Part shown: positions 39,651 through 52,660 of the stretch, in pieces
Layout of the letters: each line of letters starts with the position of its first letter
How positions within the stretch are numbered: the stretch's first letter is position 1
Assembly: GCA_008360975.2 (NCBI GenBank)
Contig: CM039211.1
Span: 48,544,077-48,608,076, forward strand
DNA from: Lichenostomus cassidix
Lineage: Eukaryota; Chordata; Aves; Passeriformes; Meliphagidae
DNA length: 64,000 bases
Direction of reading: 5' to 3'
Made by a program: the position numbers and the translations under genes
Notes under the pieces: generated by a model
Told to the model about the DNA's origin: nothing
The model's input: only the letters and a program-made list of their open reading frames with translations
The model's database searches: none

Positions 39651-42600
39651 TTTTGTAAATCTGCCTTTAAATATACTTGAAACCTGACGACTTACATCTG
39701 TGTTCCTAGCTGGTATGCATGATCTGCCTAGAAGAAAAACACCTTTTTTCTAATGCAAGGGAGGAGCTGAAGAAGCACAAGAGAATGTAAGAATAAGAGA
39801 AAAATCATAACGGGAATAAGAAACAAACTAAGTTAAAACTAATTTATGGGAAAAAATTCAGGCCAAAGAATGTGAAATGGAGGTTCCTGGCAGCTAGTGG
39901 GAAGCACATTTGACTGAGCCAGTTCTTTTGCCTCCTTATGGCTGCTGCAGGTTTTCCTGGTAGCTGGCATATAACTTCAAAACTAACTTCTATGCTTTGT
40001 TTCATCTGATAGGTGTATTTGGAACATCCTGTATAAGCAGCTTCACACAGAAGCATTTATGATTGTAGTTGGTTAGACGATTATCTCAGGGATAAAGAAG
40101 ATTTAGTAGAGATTGTAAACAAGTAACATTTTTATTATGCTACCTTGGCTCATGTACGCTATTATTTTTTTTTATGGTTAAAGAAGTATTATAACAATTT
40201 AAGAAGCAAGTGGCTTAATGCTGCTGCAATTGTGGAGAGGCTGAATTGAGGGTTAAAGAAATCTACCTTCAGAGATCTCAAATTTCTGTCATTATGAAAG
40301 TGCTTTTTTCCAGGAATGGCTTATTCAATTCAAGGATTATGTTGTTGTGTAATTTTACTCAAGAAACAGTCTGGCTATTCTAATCTTCCGGTGAGTAGAA
40401 AGTCTGTGGTTAAAAGGACTGTGATTGTGAGAGTTACAAGCCTTGCAACAGACCATACAACCCACAGATCAGTTTAGGAATGGAGGACTGCAGTTATATT
40501 GAGGTTTGTATTTAATGGCCAGGTTTTGATAGAGACCCTCTGGAAAATGAAAGCACTGATTTCAATAATTGGCAAAGATATAAGTGCAGATGGGACTTGA
40601 AATGTCATGGGTTGAACCTTTCCTACTTTCTTTCTGAAAGTACACGTGTGATCTGGGTTTGTCCCTCTTTAGAAATTCTTTTATTTTTAACTCAGATAAC
40701 AGCAAGTGAATTGCTGCCAAAACATCAAGGTGCTGTGCTGCACATAGCTGCCATATTTTCTTGTCCCAACAAATACTGCTTTCACTGTATTTTTTGTACC
40801 TTGGCTTAAAGAAAGCAATTAAATTGCATTGGAAGCTGAACTGAGTAAATTGTGTAGATAGTCCTGTTCAGATCCCTAACACTAACAAGCCTTCTTATTA
40901 TGTGCTCCTGGCATGTGGAGCAATGTTAACACATGATGGTAGAATGTCTAGCTAAGCATACCACACTGGTGAATTTTCTCCCCCAGCGTTTCCTTGCATC
41001 TGCAATTATACTGTGGAGAATAATATTCTTGTGCTGCAAATGTAATTTGGCCAAGCACCTAAATTCTTGCAAGTTAGATAATGCCTGCTTTGAAAGCACA
41101 AAGACATTGTGCAATTTCCCTGAAAGAGTAAATAAATTAGTGGCAGATACATGGACCGCACACAGAGGTGAACTCTTTATCCCATGATCTGACTGGCAGA
41201 AATGTTGAATCTGTGTTGACATGATGAATTTCCTATTGCAGCTCAATAATTTGCATTAATTACTTGATGGAAGAAGAGGGACATTTCGAAGACATTCTGT
41301 AAAACAACCACTGTCAACAAGAATTTTGACAGGTAGGTTTGAATTTGTAGTTTTAACTTTGGTTTCTATTTAGTAAAAATTCTTTTGAAAACAAGCCTTC
41401 CAAGAATAAGTAGTAAATAGTTGCTTATTTTACCCTTGTAACGATTTGCTGAGTAACTTAATGAGGTGGAAGTGTTTGTAGGAGTATGTACTTTGATTTC
41501 AAATACAAGCAGGGCTTTGTAAAAATGTTCCAATCATTGTGCATGTGGCAGCTTTGTTTGCTCATAGAACCTACTCAAGATGGGTTATATATTACAAATC
41601 TCATGCTACAGTTACATTATTGTGCAATTAATATCTTCAAAGGTTTGTTAAAATACTTTGTAGTTTTCTTTCTATACCATAGAAGTTGTGCTATCTATCC
41701 AATCATACATTTTTGCATTACAAAGTTATTTTGGTGCCATCTCCATAAAGCATATTACAAGTGTGCTGCAGTATTGGGCTGTGCTTGCCTTGTAGCTAGA
41801 TAGAAAGTGAAAGTTGGTTCAATTCCAAAAGGGCCATTTTTTGGTTGTGGGGTTTGGGGTTTTTTTTTGCAATATGATTCTCAACCCACTGTCTTCAGAT
41901 CCACCACCCACAACTGCTTTTTAGCCAAATTTAAGACTCAAAAGAGAGGACCCAGTAGTGACTGAGTCACTTCTGTTGTGTGCCAACAAGTTGCTCGTTT
42001 GCTGATTAGCCACCTGCTTTTGATCTGGATTGTATCCAGACCTGCTCCAGCTGGCGAGAGAATGGGAATGTCAGCTGTAGTCAAGGATACCTGCAAAGCA
42101 CTGAGATCTGCAGGAAAGCATCTTTGAAGAGAAGCACAGGGAAAGGCAAATTAGAGGGAAGGCAAAGGAAGAATAGAGGCAAGGAGCCAATTTCTGATCT
42201 CAGCATCACTGATGTCACCAATATGAATTTGGTCCTCAGAGTCCTGAGGAAATGAGAATAGAAACAGGTCAGAGGGAAAGGTGACAGACTACCACAGGTG
42301 ACAGGGAGGGGATAATTAATCATGTCTCAACTGTAATCTTAATGGCTACTCTACTTTAACACTTGTAATGTCTCTTACTCATCCAAGAGCATAAAATTGA
42401 TAAAATCTTTCCAACAGACCGCTTGGCTTTCATAGCAGCTCCAGCCAGGGATTTTTACTGTTGGTGCACTCATCTGCAGTTCCATTTGAAAAGCAACGTG
42501 CACAAAGCTAATGAAGGGGAAAAGGTTTAAATCTCCTCATGGTTTGAGTGAAATCCTAAAGTAACAAACATCCTTTCAACTGAGATCTTTTTTCTTTAAA

Positions 42601-43027
42601 TGTTCTACACATTTCCAAGGTTGCTTAATTTGCTACTGAATACCGACAAGCTTCAACTATGTTTTACAACATGTTCTTGAAAAAAATTGCAACAAACACA
42701 TAAGAAACTACCTTCCTGAAGTATTTTCTTTTAGAAATGCTCAGGAATTGAAACTCTGTTGATGATTCAGAAAAGATGAAAATAAATGTTAAATTTGCAG
42801 CAAGGATTTTTAAAGTTTTTTCACTAAACTATTAATTCTGAAAGTAGTGTTTCTTCTAAAATAAGGAACAAAAGGTATGCATGAAGAACCCCTCATCTGC
42901 TTTCAAATATTCTTCAATCAAAAGAAGTTGTATTTAATGAATTATTTTTTTATAGTGCCTTCATTCTAAATAAATTCTTTTGTTTTTTGAACATCTGCAC
43001 CTTGTAAGTTGATGGGCGTTTCTTTGC

Positions 43028-43112
43028 TTATTTTGTTCTGTTTTGTTTTGTTTGTTTTGGTTTGGTTTTGGGTTTTGTTTGTTTGTTTGGGGGTTTTTTG
43101 GTTGTTTTTTTG
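43028..43112 (+). repeat. T/G-rich low-complexity tract
   Basis: (TTTTG)n, (TTTGG)n and G4/T6 runs, similar in style to the tract at 39.5 kb. Confidence 0.9.
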
Positions 43113-46100
43113 GTAGATTCACCAGTAATCATAAAACTAATGGAAATAGTCAGTTTCATGTGTCTAAGTACCACAAGAGTTAATATGATTTAGTATGATA
43201 ATATACATTGCATTTATTGCCTTTCACTAAAGTGAAATAAGGCTTTGGAATTCTTTGTTCACTTGAAGAGCAGTATGATTTTTGGAAGTGCTGTGTTTGA
43301 GAAGACCCACTGAAATGAAGGAAAGGAATCATTGTCTCATATTCCTATTTGCAGATACTTGGAGGCCTGATCTATCAATAAGGTGTGCTGTGTTGGTTTT
43401 CTGACTGTTGCATTAGAAAGTACAATTGGTTTTTTGCTGGATCTTTTTTGTGAGTTTATAGGAGATTGTCTTTGACTTGAAGCTGACAAACTTTGTCAAG
43501 TTTGAAACACAACCTCTCACAAAAAAAAAAAAAAACCAAAAGCAAAGCAAATTCCATTGCCAGTTAGTTACAGATTTAGACATAACTAAGACAGATAATG
43601 CATATTAAAACAAAGACATACCCCTTCCCCTAGAAACAGAACTGTCCTCTGAGGTCAACAGTTTACATTAATAAGATACTTGAAAACCTCATTTCCAGAT
43701 ATTTCTGTTGCAGTTTGATTTTTTTTTTTATTCTATGTGACACCAACCACCCACATTTGCAAGTGGAAGCAGTCTTACAGCCTCCGACAAGCCCGTGTAG
43801 GTCTGCTCCTCACACAGGACAGTCCTTGTATTTCAGCAGCATTGCCTACACTGGTTAACACTTGTCATGTTTACAGGTCTCTAGCTTGGAGCCTAAGCAA
43901 AGCAGATGTGTGATTAGCTAATTAACTTGGCCAGCTGAGCTTTTAAAAATTAATTTAAGTATAAAATATATGACATACAGAACCCAGTTTTTAACACTGC
44001 TGCATGAGGTCATTCTCTCCTCCTAATCTGGCAGAAGCTTCAGGAGGGGTAGATATCTGTTAGGAGAGCCAACAGGATTGTATGATTGTCTGTAATAAAA
44101 GTCAAATCGAGTTATTCAGCAAATATTTATGTATAAGACTAGGAAATATCTGTAGGTTTTTGCAACTCAGTTCCAAAATTAAAGAAATTTCAGAATGTGA
44201 GATGTTTTGCTGTAGTATGTTTTAAAAATACCTTAATGCTATAATAGTGAAAAGCACAGTACAATTATATTTATTTTTTCACTACTGTACTTGTTTCTTG
44301 TGGAAATAAATTTTGTTTCCCTTAACAGCAGCTGGAGCTGAATTATGCTCCATATCTTCCTGGTAAAATTTGTCTAAGTACAGCCGTTAGGGACAGAAAT
44401 TTCCATTAATCTGCAAGTGTAAACTCCAGTATACTATAAATGCAGACAGCCAGCTTCTTGCCATGGCAGCTTCTCCACCGATCCGCTGATGAAGGATCTT
44501 CCCACAGTGACGCTCCTTGGAAGTGTGATTTACTCTTTGTTTTATGCTCACTAGGAAATATGAGTGAAACCCAGGGTGTGATTATAAAGGTTTCTTCCCT
44601 TCAAGCTTGATTGGCTTTTCTTTATCATGTCTTAAACAAAAAGTCTACTCACTGCAAGGATAGCCTTCTCCATTTGGCTGGGAGAAGGAGTCATGAGATT
44701 ATCGCATGCAGCAAACCTTCTTGCTTCTCTCTCAGCACTTCCTCCTCTCCTACCTGGCAGCTGCTAGCTTGGAGGTGAACCTTGTCCTGCACTGGGTTGG
44801 TCCAAACCACATTCCACTTCAGCAGTTTCCAAATAAAAATAATCATCTTTCAAAGCTGAGACTGCAGTAAATTGCCAGCATTTGTTAACACAAAGCATAC
44901 TTGTGAAGATGTGTATAATGACATAGGACTATAATCCTCAAATTGTTTGGTTTCAAGCAAGTGCTTTGAGAAACACCCTTCAGCCTCCTACTGACATCCC
45001 TTTTATATGCTGTTCATTTGAGAAGATTCCCCTGATTCATGAATTGCAGCCAGGAGTAATGAGGACATATTAGGAACTCTTAGGAAATGAGATGACACTT
45101 TGATATGACCATGACTAGGGTCGTGGTACCACTGACATCATAGTAGTGGGGTTGCTCTGATCTGTGACAGAGTCATTTATCACATAAGTTCCTTGCATCA
45201 TATGTAGTAAAAAGATCCTGAAATCCCTAATAAAAATGTTTTCCTGAATTCTGCAGGGCAGAATGATATCTGATGAATGTGAAGTGTATGTACTAGAAAT
45301 GCATCAAAAAACCTGGTTTTCTCTGAGGATAAAAGTGTATTTGACCTCCTAGAAAAAATGGAATTTAGCACCATCTGAACAAATATTTTTTCTGCTGCCA
45401 ATGCCTGCTGTTCCCTAAAAGAATAGTTTAGTTGTTTGTAGGAGTCTCATTTGCTGCTTGTACAGTCTCACAATTTCTCTCAGAATAAGGGTAAATAAAT
45501 TGATATTTCAGACCTGTCTTTCTAGCTCATAGAAGTGACAGGGAAAACAAGATCCTCCTTCTAAGCAAAAACTTTTTTTTTTCCTAGCTTACACATCACA
45601 GACAATGCATGGAAAATTATTGGGAAAGTTCTCATAATTTCTTGGGAAAGTTATGGAAGAGCTCCTTGTTTCTCATTCTTTCATAAATCAAGTTAATGTA
45701 AAAAAGCAGTCTCTATATAGCTTGAATCAAGGGACAGTATTCTTTAAGTTGCCTAGATGCTGTACAGTCTTCTGAATCGCACTTACATAACATGATATAG
45801 GAATTTATATCCATCTTGGTATGATGTCAATAACACTATTAACAAAAACAATAAATTTAAAATGTTTTTATTCTATCTTGCATGTTAAAGTTATTTGATT
45901 CTTTGATAGTTCTTCAATCCAATCATAGTAATTCCTGTAACTTTCTGTAGTTCAGAGATTCCTAGGTAATATGCTGCAAATACTGAGAATAGTTGGAGGT
46001 TAAAAGAAGTGCCAGATTCTATCTGTTGTAGTCTTCACCATGGTTTCACGTAAGAAAAGCAGCAAAGCATGCTTTAAGTGCGAGCTGAAAGTCAAAGATG

Positions 46101-47139
46101 CTTCTGATATGTAGGAAGTGCTTGTATAGCTTTTTGAACCCTCCAGGAACTGGATTTATATATTAAATATTTATAGTTTAGCTATGAGTCCTTCTGTGTT
46201 CTGGTTTCTTCACATTATAACAGGTTTGGTTGTAGGTAGAAGTTATTCCTTCAGATAGCTTTAGAGCTTTGATGGTCTGGTCTACTCTGAGTGTCATTGA
46301 AGTGGTAGAAGGTGGTATATTGCTGCTTTCCCACAGTGACTTGCAGGTAGCTCTTTAATTTAAATACCTATATTGCTTCACAGCTGGTACAAGTGGCTTG
46401 CCCATAAGAGGTTCATATTTTGTCCTGAAACTGTAATTCCAGCTTTTTTCAAAAGCTGGATTTTTCACTCCTGTAAAAACATAGCCTGTAAAAGATCACC
46501 TGTGTGTGGTGCTATGTGTTTCTCAAAGCTTTTTAGAAAGCTTTTAGAACAAAGATGTTTTTAGAAAAAATATTTTCCGACTTCAACTTTCCAACTTACA
46601 CCTCCAAATATAATCAGAATGTGATCTGTGTTGGTTTTCCCTAATTTCAGTAATTTCATAGCAATTTTGCTGTAATATTGCTGCATTGTGATGGAAGGGG
46701 AGAACTAAGCATTCCTGAAACAATAGTTTTTGATCCTTTGTGTCATTTAGCATTTTCTAATGCATCTGCCATTGCAAAGGAAAAGGAACATTTTATAGCT
46801 TGGCAAATCTTTTTTTCCAGTAAGGTTTTATGACTGGAAATGTAACATAGTAGGATTACAGCAAAGAACACTGATTTGCACAAGACTTTGTATATCAATG
46901 ATATTGAGCACCATCTGAATACAAGTTGCTCAACAGCAATCTGTAAAAAAAGACAAAAAAGTAATTTTATGAGACTGAGACTACCACTCCCACAATTTCA
47001 ACCAGAAGTATTCCTCTGTGGGTTAGTTAATTTTCCAACAAATTCATGGACTTTAACAATCATAGATTTAAAAATGAGGATGAAAACTAAGCAAAAATCC
47101 CCTAACAATTCTTAGCATCTGACAAGGTATTATAAAATG

Positions 47140-49940
47140 AGCATTTTGTGTCCCGTAGTACAGCTGGCAGCATCACTACCCTAACAGTAAAGAATTTCTT
47201 CCCAATAGTTGATCTAAACATGCCCTCTTTCAGTTTAAAACAATTGCCCCTTGTCCTGCCACTATCTGCCCATATAAAAAGTCCCTCTTTCTCATTTTTA
47301 TAAGCCCCCTTAAGGTACTGGAAGACTACAACAAGGGCTCCCCAGAGCTTCTTCTCTAGGCTGAGCAAGCACAAGCCTTTCAGCTTGTCTTCACAGGAGA
47401 GATGCTCCAGCTCTCTGATCATTGTCGTGGCTCTCCTCTGGATCTGTTCCAACAGGTCCGTGCATTTTCTGAGCTCATGAAGCACTTCAGGTGGGATCTC
47501 ACAAGGGCAGAAGTGAGCAGCAGAATCCACCTCACCCTGCTGGCCACTCCTCTTTTGATCCAGCCCAGGGCACGATTGGCTTTCTGGTCTGTGAGCACAC
47601 ACTGCTGGCTCATGTCCAGCTTTCCATCCAGGAGAATGCCTGGATCCTTCTCTGCAGGGCTGCTCCCAATGAGTTCTTCTCCCAGTCTGTACTCAAATCT
47701 GGAACTGCCCTGACCTGGGGCAGCACTTTGTGCTTGGACTTGTTGAATTTCATGAGATTCCCATGGGCCCATGTCTCAAGCTTGTCCAGGTGCCTCTGGA
47801 TATGATCCTGTCTTTCTGATGTGTCAGCTTTGTGTCATCTATAAACCTGCTGTGGTTGCACTCAATGTCATTGCAGATGTCATTGATGAAGACATTGAAG
47901 AGCACCAGACCCCAGAGATAACCCTGAGAAACACCACTCTTCACCAGCCTCCACCTGGACATAGAGCCATTGACCACAGCACACTGGCAGTGTCCATTCA
48001 GTGAATTCTCTATCCACTGAATAGTCCATCCATCAAATCTGTGTCTTTCCAGTTTGGAGGTAACGATGTCATTGGGACCATAAAGGCCTTACAGAAGTCC
48101 AGATGGGAGACATCTGTTGATCTTCCCTTGTTGATCATTGCTGTCACTGTATCATGGAAGACCACCAGATTGGTTAGGCATGATTTGATCTCAGTAAAAC
48201 TGTGCTGGCTGTCTCAGACCACCTCTTTGTCTTTTCTGTGCCTCAGCATATCTACAAGGAAGATTTACTCCATGATTTCCCCAAATACATAAGTGAGACT
48301 CACTGGTCTGTAGTTCCACAGATCTTCCTTTCTCCAATTTTTAAAAATGGGAGTGATGTTTCCTTTTTCCAGTCGCTTCACCTGTGTGCCAGGACTTTTC
48401 AAATATGATGGAGAGTGGCTTAGCAACAACATCAGCCAGTTCCCTCAGCACCTTTAAGTGGATCTCATCAGACCTCAAAGACTTGTGGCTGTTCAGCTTC
48501 ACTGAGTAATCCCAAACCTGTTCTTTGCTTATAGGGTGAAGAACTTCACTCCTTCAACTTCCACAGACAGGATCAGGGACTTGAGAGAAGTGGGAAGCCT
48601 GGCTGCCAGTGAGGACTGAGGCAAAGAACTCAGTGAATACCTCAGCCTTCTGGTTACCATCAGTTCACCTTTTTCACGTACCAGGGTGCATACACCGTAC
48701 TTGGCCTTTCTTTTCTGACCTATGTACTTATAGAATCAGTTTTTGTTATATTTCACATCTCTTGCCAAGTCCTATTCCAGCTTTGGCTTGACTTTCCTGA
48801 GGCCATCCCTGCAAATCCAAGTTGTATCCCAGTAGTCTCCCTAGGTTACATGTCCCTGCCTGTACATTTCTTTCTTACTCCACAGTTTGAGGAGCAGATA
48901 TTCACTCAGCCATGCCAGTTTCCTACCTGCCTTCCATGGTGTTCTATACACCAGCATAAAGATCTCTTGTGCTCTAAGAGAGCTCTGATCAACCCCTCTG
49001 TTCTTAAGAGAAGTTATCTAGGTGACCTCATTCACCAATTTTTTTCAGCAGCTGGAATTCCACTCTTGCAAAGTTCAGGGTCTTGATTTTGCTCCTTGCC
49101 AGCCCCAAACTCCTTGAGATCACAAACTCAACCAGGGTGGTTGTTACAGCCGAGGGTGCCTTCAATCTTTATTCCTTTGATGTGCTCATCCAACGCATTG
49201 GTGAGTACCAGGTCAAGTAATGTCTCACCTCTGGTTAGTTTGTCTAATGCATGTACCAGGAAGTTATTCCCTAAACTCTCTAGAAGTCTCCTAGATTGCT
49301 TGCTATATTGATTTCCCAGAAGATGAGCAGATGGTTGAAGTCCTTCATCAGGATGAGAGCTTGTGAGCATTATGCTTCCTGGGTCTGAAGCAAAACACCT
49401 TGTTTACAGGCTACCCCTGATCAGGCAACCTATAGCAGACCCCTGTCACTGGGTGTCCTTTGCTAGTCCTGTCCTTGATTTCCACCCACAGGGTCTCAGT
49501 CTGTTTGTGGGTGTTTGTCAGAGGCAGCTCTTCACAATCTGCCTCTTCTTTAACATTGAACACAACACCCTCACCCCTCCTTCCCTGCCTGTCTCTTCTG
49601 AAAAGCTTGTAGCCCTCAATTGCAGGGCTTCAGTTATGTAACTCATCCCACCATGTTTCTGTGATAGCAATCAGGTCGTAGTTTTCTAATTGCACCATGG
49701 TTTCCAATTCCTTTTGCTTGTTACTTGTGCTGCATGAATTGGTGTAGAGGCACTTCAGCTGGGCTATCCACCACTTCATGTTCTGGGAAGAGCCCTCTCT
49801 AATTCTTTTGGGATGATTTACAGGTATTTCACTGCTGTTACCTAAAGTGCTGTTGTTTCTGGTTCCTTATGGATAATCCAGTAGAGCATCCTCTTTCTCT
49901 GCTAAATGTAGTTTCAAGCTCTATTAGTATGTCCTGTCAG
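47140..49940 (-). mobile_element. long CR1 LINE, missing its 3' end
   Basis: Minus-orientation CR1 covering most of ORF2. From right to left: ORF1 tail (about 49900-49940), endonuclease start (LKCLYTNS...ELETMVQLENYDLIAITE, about 49760-49640), endonuclease and linker, and RT with catalytic motif FIDD (47845-47834) inside the GSMSRWR...VLFNVFINDI block. It continues through the RT C-terminal region and ends near 47140 without the usual CR1 3' UTR and tail. Stops and frameshifts are frequent. Loss of the 3' rather than the 5' end is atypical for LINE insertion and suggests a later deletion. Confidence 0.9.
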
Positions 49941-50342
49941 CTTGTTCCCCAGAGCAAGTGTCTGAACACTTCAGTACGAAGGCTTGCTTAAGTACAGCAC
50001 AGAGATGTAGTAGCTTTTATAAGATGTATTTCTAATTCTGCAGAACTTGGAAGGGCAGAGCATGAAAAACCATCTGGAAACAAAAGAAAGGAAGGAATAT
50101 TGTGCTGAGTCTAATAGGGGTCTTTTATTTTTTGTGAGAAAGCTGTTGAATGGATCACCATGTGCTAACAATAAAAAATGCCTAAATAAGCAAGTAAGGC
50201 CAGCTTCTTAATAATGATAATCAAGGTCAACATTTTTAAAAGTGCAAACTACTAATTACAGAAATATGGGGCCTAAACTTACAGTCTTTTCCACAGGGAG
50301 AGTTTTCTTGGCTACACTAACAGTGCGCACCAGAGTAAATAG

Positions 50343-50832
50343 TGGAATCATAGAATGCTTTGTGTTAGAAGGGACCTTTAAGACCCTTTAGTTCCAGACT
50401 CATTGCCATGGGCAGGGACACTTTCCACTAGACCAGCTTGCTCAGAACTCCATCCAGCCTGGCCTTGAACACTTCCAGGGATGGGGCAGCTACAGCTTCT
50501 CTGGGCAACCTGTTCCAATGCCTCACCACCCTCACAGGAAAGAATTTCTTCCAAATATCTTATCTAAATCTACTCTCAGTTTGAAGCCATTCCCCCTTGT
50601 CCTGTCACTAGAAGCCCCTGTAAGAAATCCCTCTCCAGCTTTCTTGTAGACTGCCGTTACGCACTGGAAGATTGCTTTAGGTCTCCCCACAGCCTGCTCC
50701 TCTCTAGGCTGAGTTAGTGCAGCTCTCTCAGCATGTCTACATAGGAACAGTGTTCCATCCCTCTGATCACCTTTGTGGCCTTCCGCTGAACCTTCTTCAA
50801 CAGATCCGTGTCCTTCTTATGTTGGAGCTCCA
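50343..50832 (-). mobile_element. CR1 LINE, 5'-truncated
   Basis: A minus-strand CR1 3' portion. The tail GGAATCATAGAATGCTTTGT is at the left, followed by the CCTTGAACACTTCCAGGGAT and ACCCTCACAGGAAAGAATTT blocks, and it ends in the RT C-terminal part near 50832. Confidence 0.93.
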
Positions 50833-52029
50833 GTTACATTATTTATAATATTTCCATAAATGATCCATCCATTCATAGATGCAGACAAATCCTTCAAATG
50901 TCTCATTTCACCTTCTTCCATCATGAGGGAGATACTTGGGCTTAAAAGCACAGTTTCTTTAGAAGCTCTTGGAGAAGATTCAAATCTGACCGAAACGTAG
51001 GTGTTCCCAGTTTTGTTGATTGTTTAAGATTTCCCTCCTGCAGAGTGATTTACATTGAGCTGGCAAACTGAGTAGATGAAAACAGGCAGACTTTCGTCTT
51101 ATTTCCATTGTTTATGACAGATTGGGTGTTGCCTGGAGGAAGGTGCATGTTTAAACAAGCTCTAAGGTAAAATATTGGCGAGTCTGCAAGTGCTGAAAAT
51201 TGAGCATGCATCATGCTGAAATGATGCTTCCTCAAGAGAGAAAAAACAATCCTTGTAGATGTTTGTTTAGAGATGTTTCACAAGATGTCTAAGGTTTTTG
51301 AAAGGAGAAGAGATACAGATGCCATAGTTAAATTTTCTCTAAAGATTAACCTGTACCCACTGAGAAGGAAAATAAATGTACTAAGTACTAGTTCCCTACT
51401 CTCAACAGTGAAAATATGCTCTTTAGTTTGGGATAATTGAAATGTGTCAGGTAAATTTGGATGAAACAGCCATTTTTCCTTCCCTATAAGTTCTTCACCC
51501 CTTCTGTGACTTTTTCCACAGTCCTCAGATTTGTGAGAGTTTCTTTTTCTTGTAATGCTGAAAGGTGAGAATTTGCTTCAACTTTTTCTGTGGCCAATCT
51601 CCCTTTCAGAAAGTATATCTAACAGCACCTCTCTGATCATGGGACGTAGTATAACTCTATGTGATATGCCTAGTTCTGTAGGCTGAACAGGTATTTCGTT
51701 AACTTTTGCAAATACTCAAATAATTTAAATTTTGTTCCATTGTAAAATTTCACTCACAGATTGAGGTAAATATGGCATTAAATAGCATTTTTTCCCTTTC
51801 CCTATAACTTTTGGAAAATGAACAAGTATTGCCCTTGTTTTGCAGGCTGGCAATGAGGGCAGAATAGTTAATAGTACCTAAACTCTTCCACTTAATGTGG
51901 AAGGGTTTAGGTACCTAGAAACTAATTGGAAGCAATGAATCCATGAGGGCAACAGAACCTTAGTCACTGAGGCTGGTGGGCATTTGTAGCAGAGTCAGGT
52001 ACAGCAGGTTGCTTGGTGCTGTGTTTGTT
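50833..52029. other. intergenic with a strong short hairpin
   Basis: AT-rich, no gene. The hairpin at 51865-51924 is listed separately. Confidence 0.6.
51865..51924. repeat. near-perfect hairpin
   Basis: Arm GTACCTAAACTCTTCCAC (51874-51891) pairs with GTGGAAGGGTTTAGGTAC (51897-51914). There is one mismatch, which would be a G-U wobble in RNA, and a 5-base loop TTAAT. Beyond a small internal loop, TAGTT (51865-51869) pairs with AACTA (51920-51924). About 60 bases in total. Confidence 0.8.
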
Positions 52030-52660
52030 TGGTTTGAGTATCTCCAGGGACAGAAATGACCATCCTCTCTGGAAAACCTGTTCTTGTAACCTGTTCACAG
52101 TCATTTTTTCCTCATAGTTAAATGTAATGTCTTATTTTGATTTGTGCTTACTGCCTCTTCTTCTTTCACTGGATATTACTAGGAAGAGTCTGACTCCATA
52201 TTCTCTCTTCTCTTCTGTTGCGTATTTATGCACATGTATAAGACCCTCCTGAGACTTCTCTTCTTCAGGTGGAACAGTTCCAGCTCTCTTAGCCTCTCTT
52301 TCTGTAGAAGGTGCTCCAATTCCCTCATTGCATTTGTGGTCTGTCATGAGACTCACTCCAGGATGTTCAGTGTAGACCTGGACCCAGCATCTGCATGTGC
52401 ATCGCTAGTGCTGAGCACACAGAAAGGATCTCATCACTTGACTTACTGGCAGTGCTCTTCCTAAAGCAACCCAGGATACCACTGACCTTTTTTTCCTCAA
52501 GGGCACACTTCTGGCTCGTGGTAAACTCCACTCAGACCTCCAGCATATTTTCTGACAAGCTGCTCTACAGCTGTTCAGCCCCTGTACATAGCCCCACTGT
52601 GTGGTGATCTCATGTATGTCCAGTTTGTACCTAGACCTATGCAAGTGTGTAGGCATCCTT
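52030..52660 (-). mobile_element. older, diverged CR1 LINE fragment
   Basis: A minus-strand reading of the CR1 3' region and RT C-terminus: CTCCAGGGACAGAAATGACC, then CTCCTGAGACTTCTCTTCTT, then AGGGCACACTTCTGGCTCGT. It is more diverged than the neighbouring copies, and the ends are approximate. Confidence 0.6.

Larger units (their letters stand above)
34991..47139. other. 12-kb transposon-poor gene desert
   Basis: No gene and no recognisable transposon across about 12 kb. It contains T/G-rich low-complexity tracts (39529-39650, 41846-41870, 43028-43112), a poly-A run (43519-43534) and a short GATA-type run (35582-35612). Homeodomain/POU-like AT motifs occur at 41248-41263 and 43912-43935. 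Scattered short ORFs look like chance. Confidence 0.6.

Noticed and set aside
47750..47977. RT-like ORF with FIDD motif as a possible active gene
   Set aside because: It is a short open piece of a CR1 ORF2 that is broken by stops on both sides.
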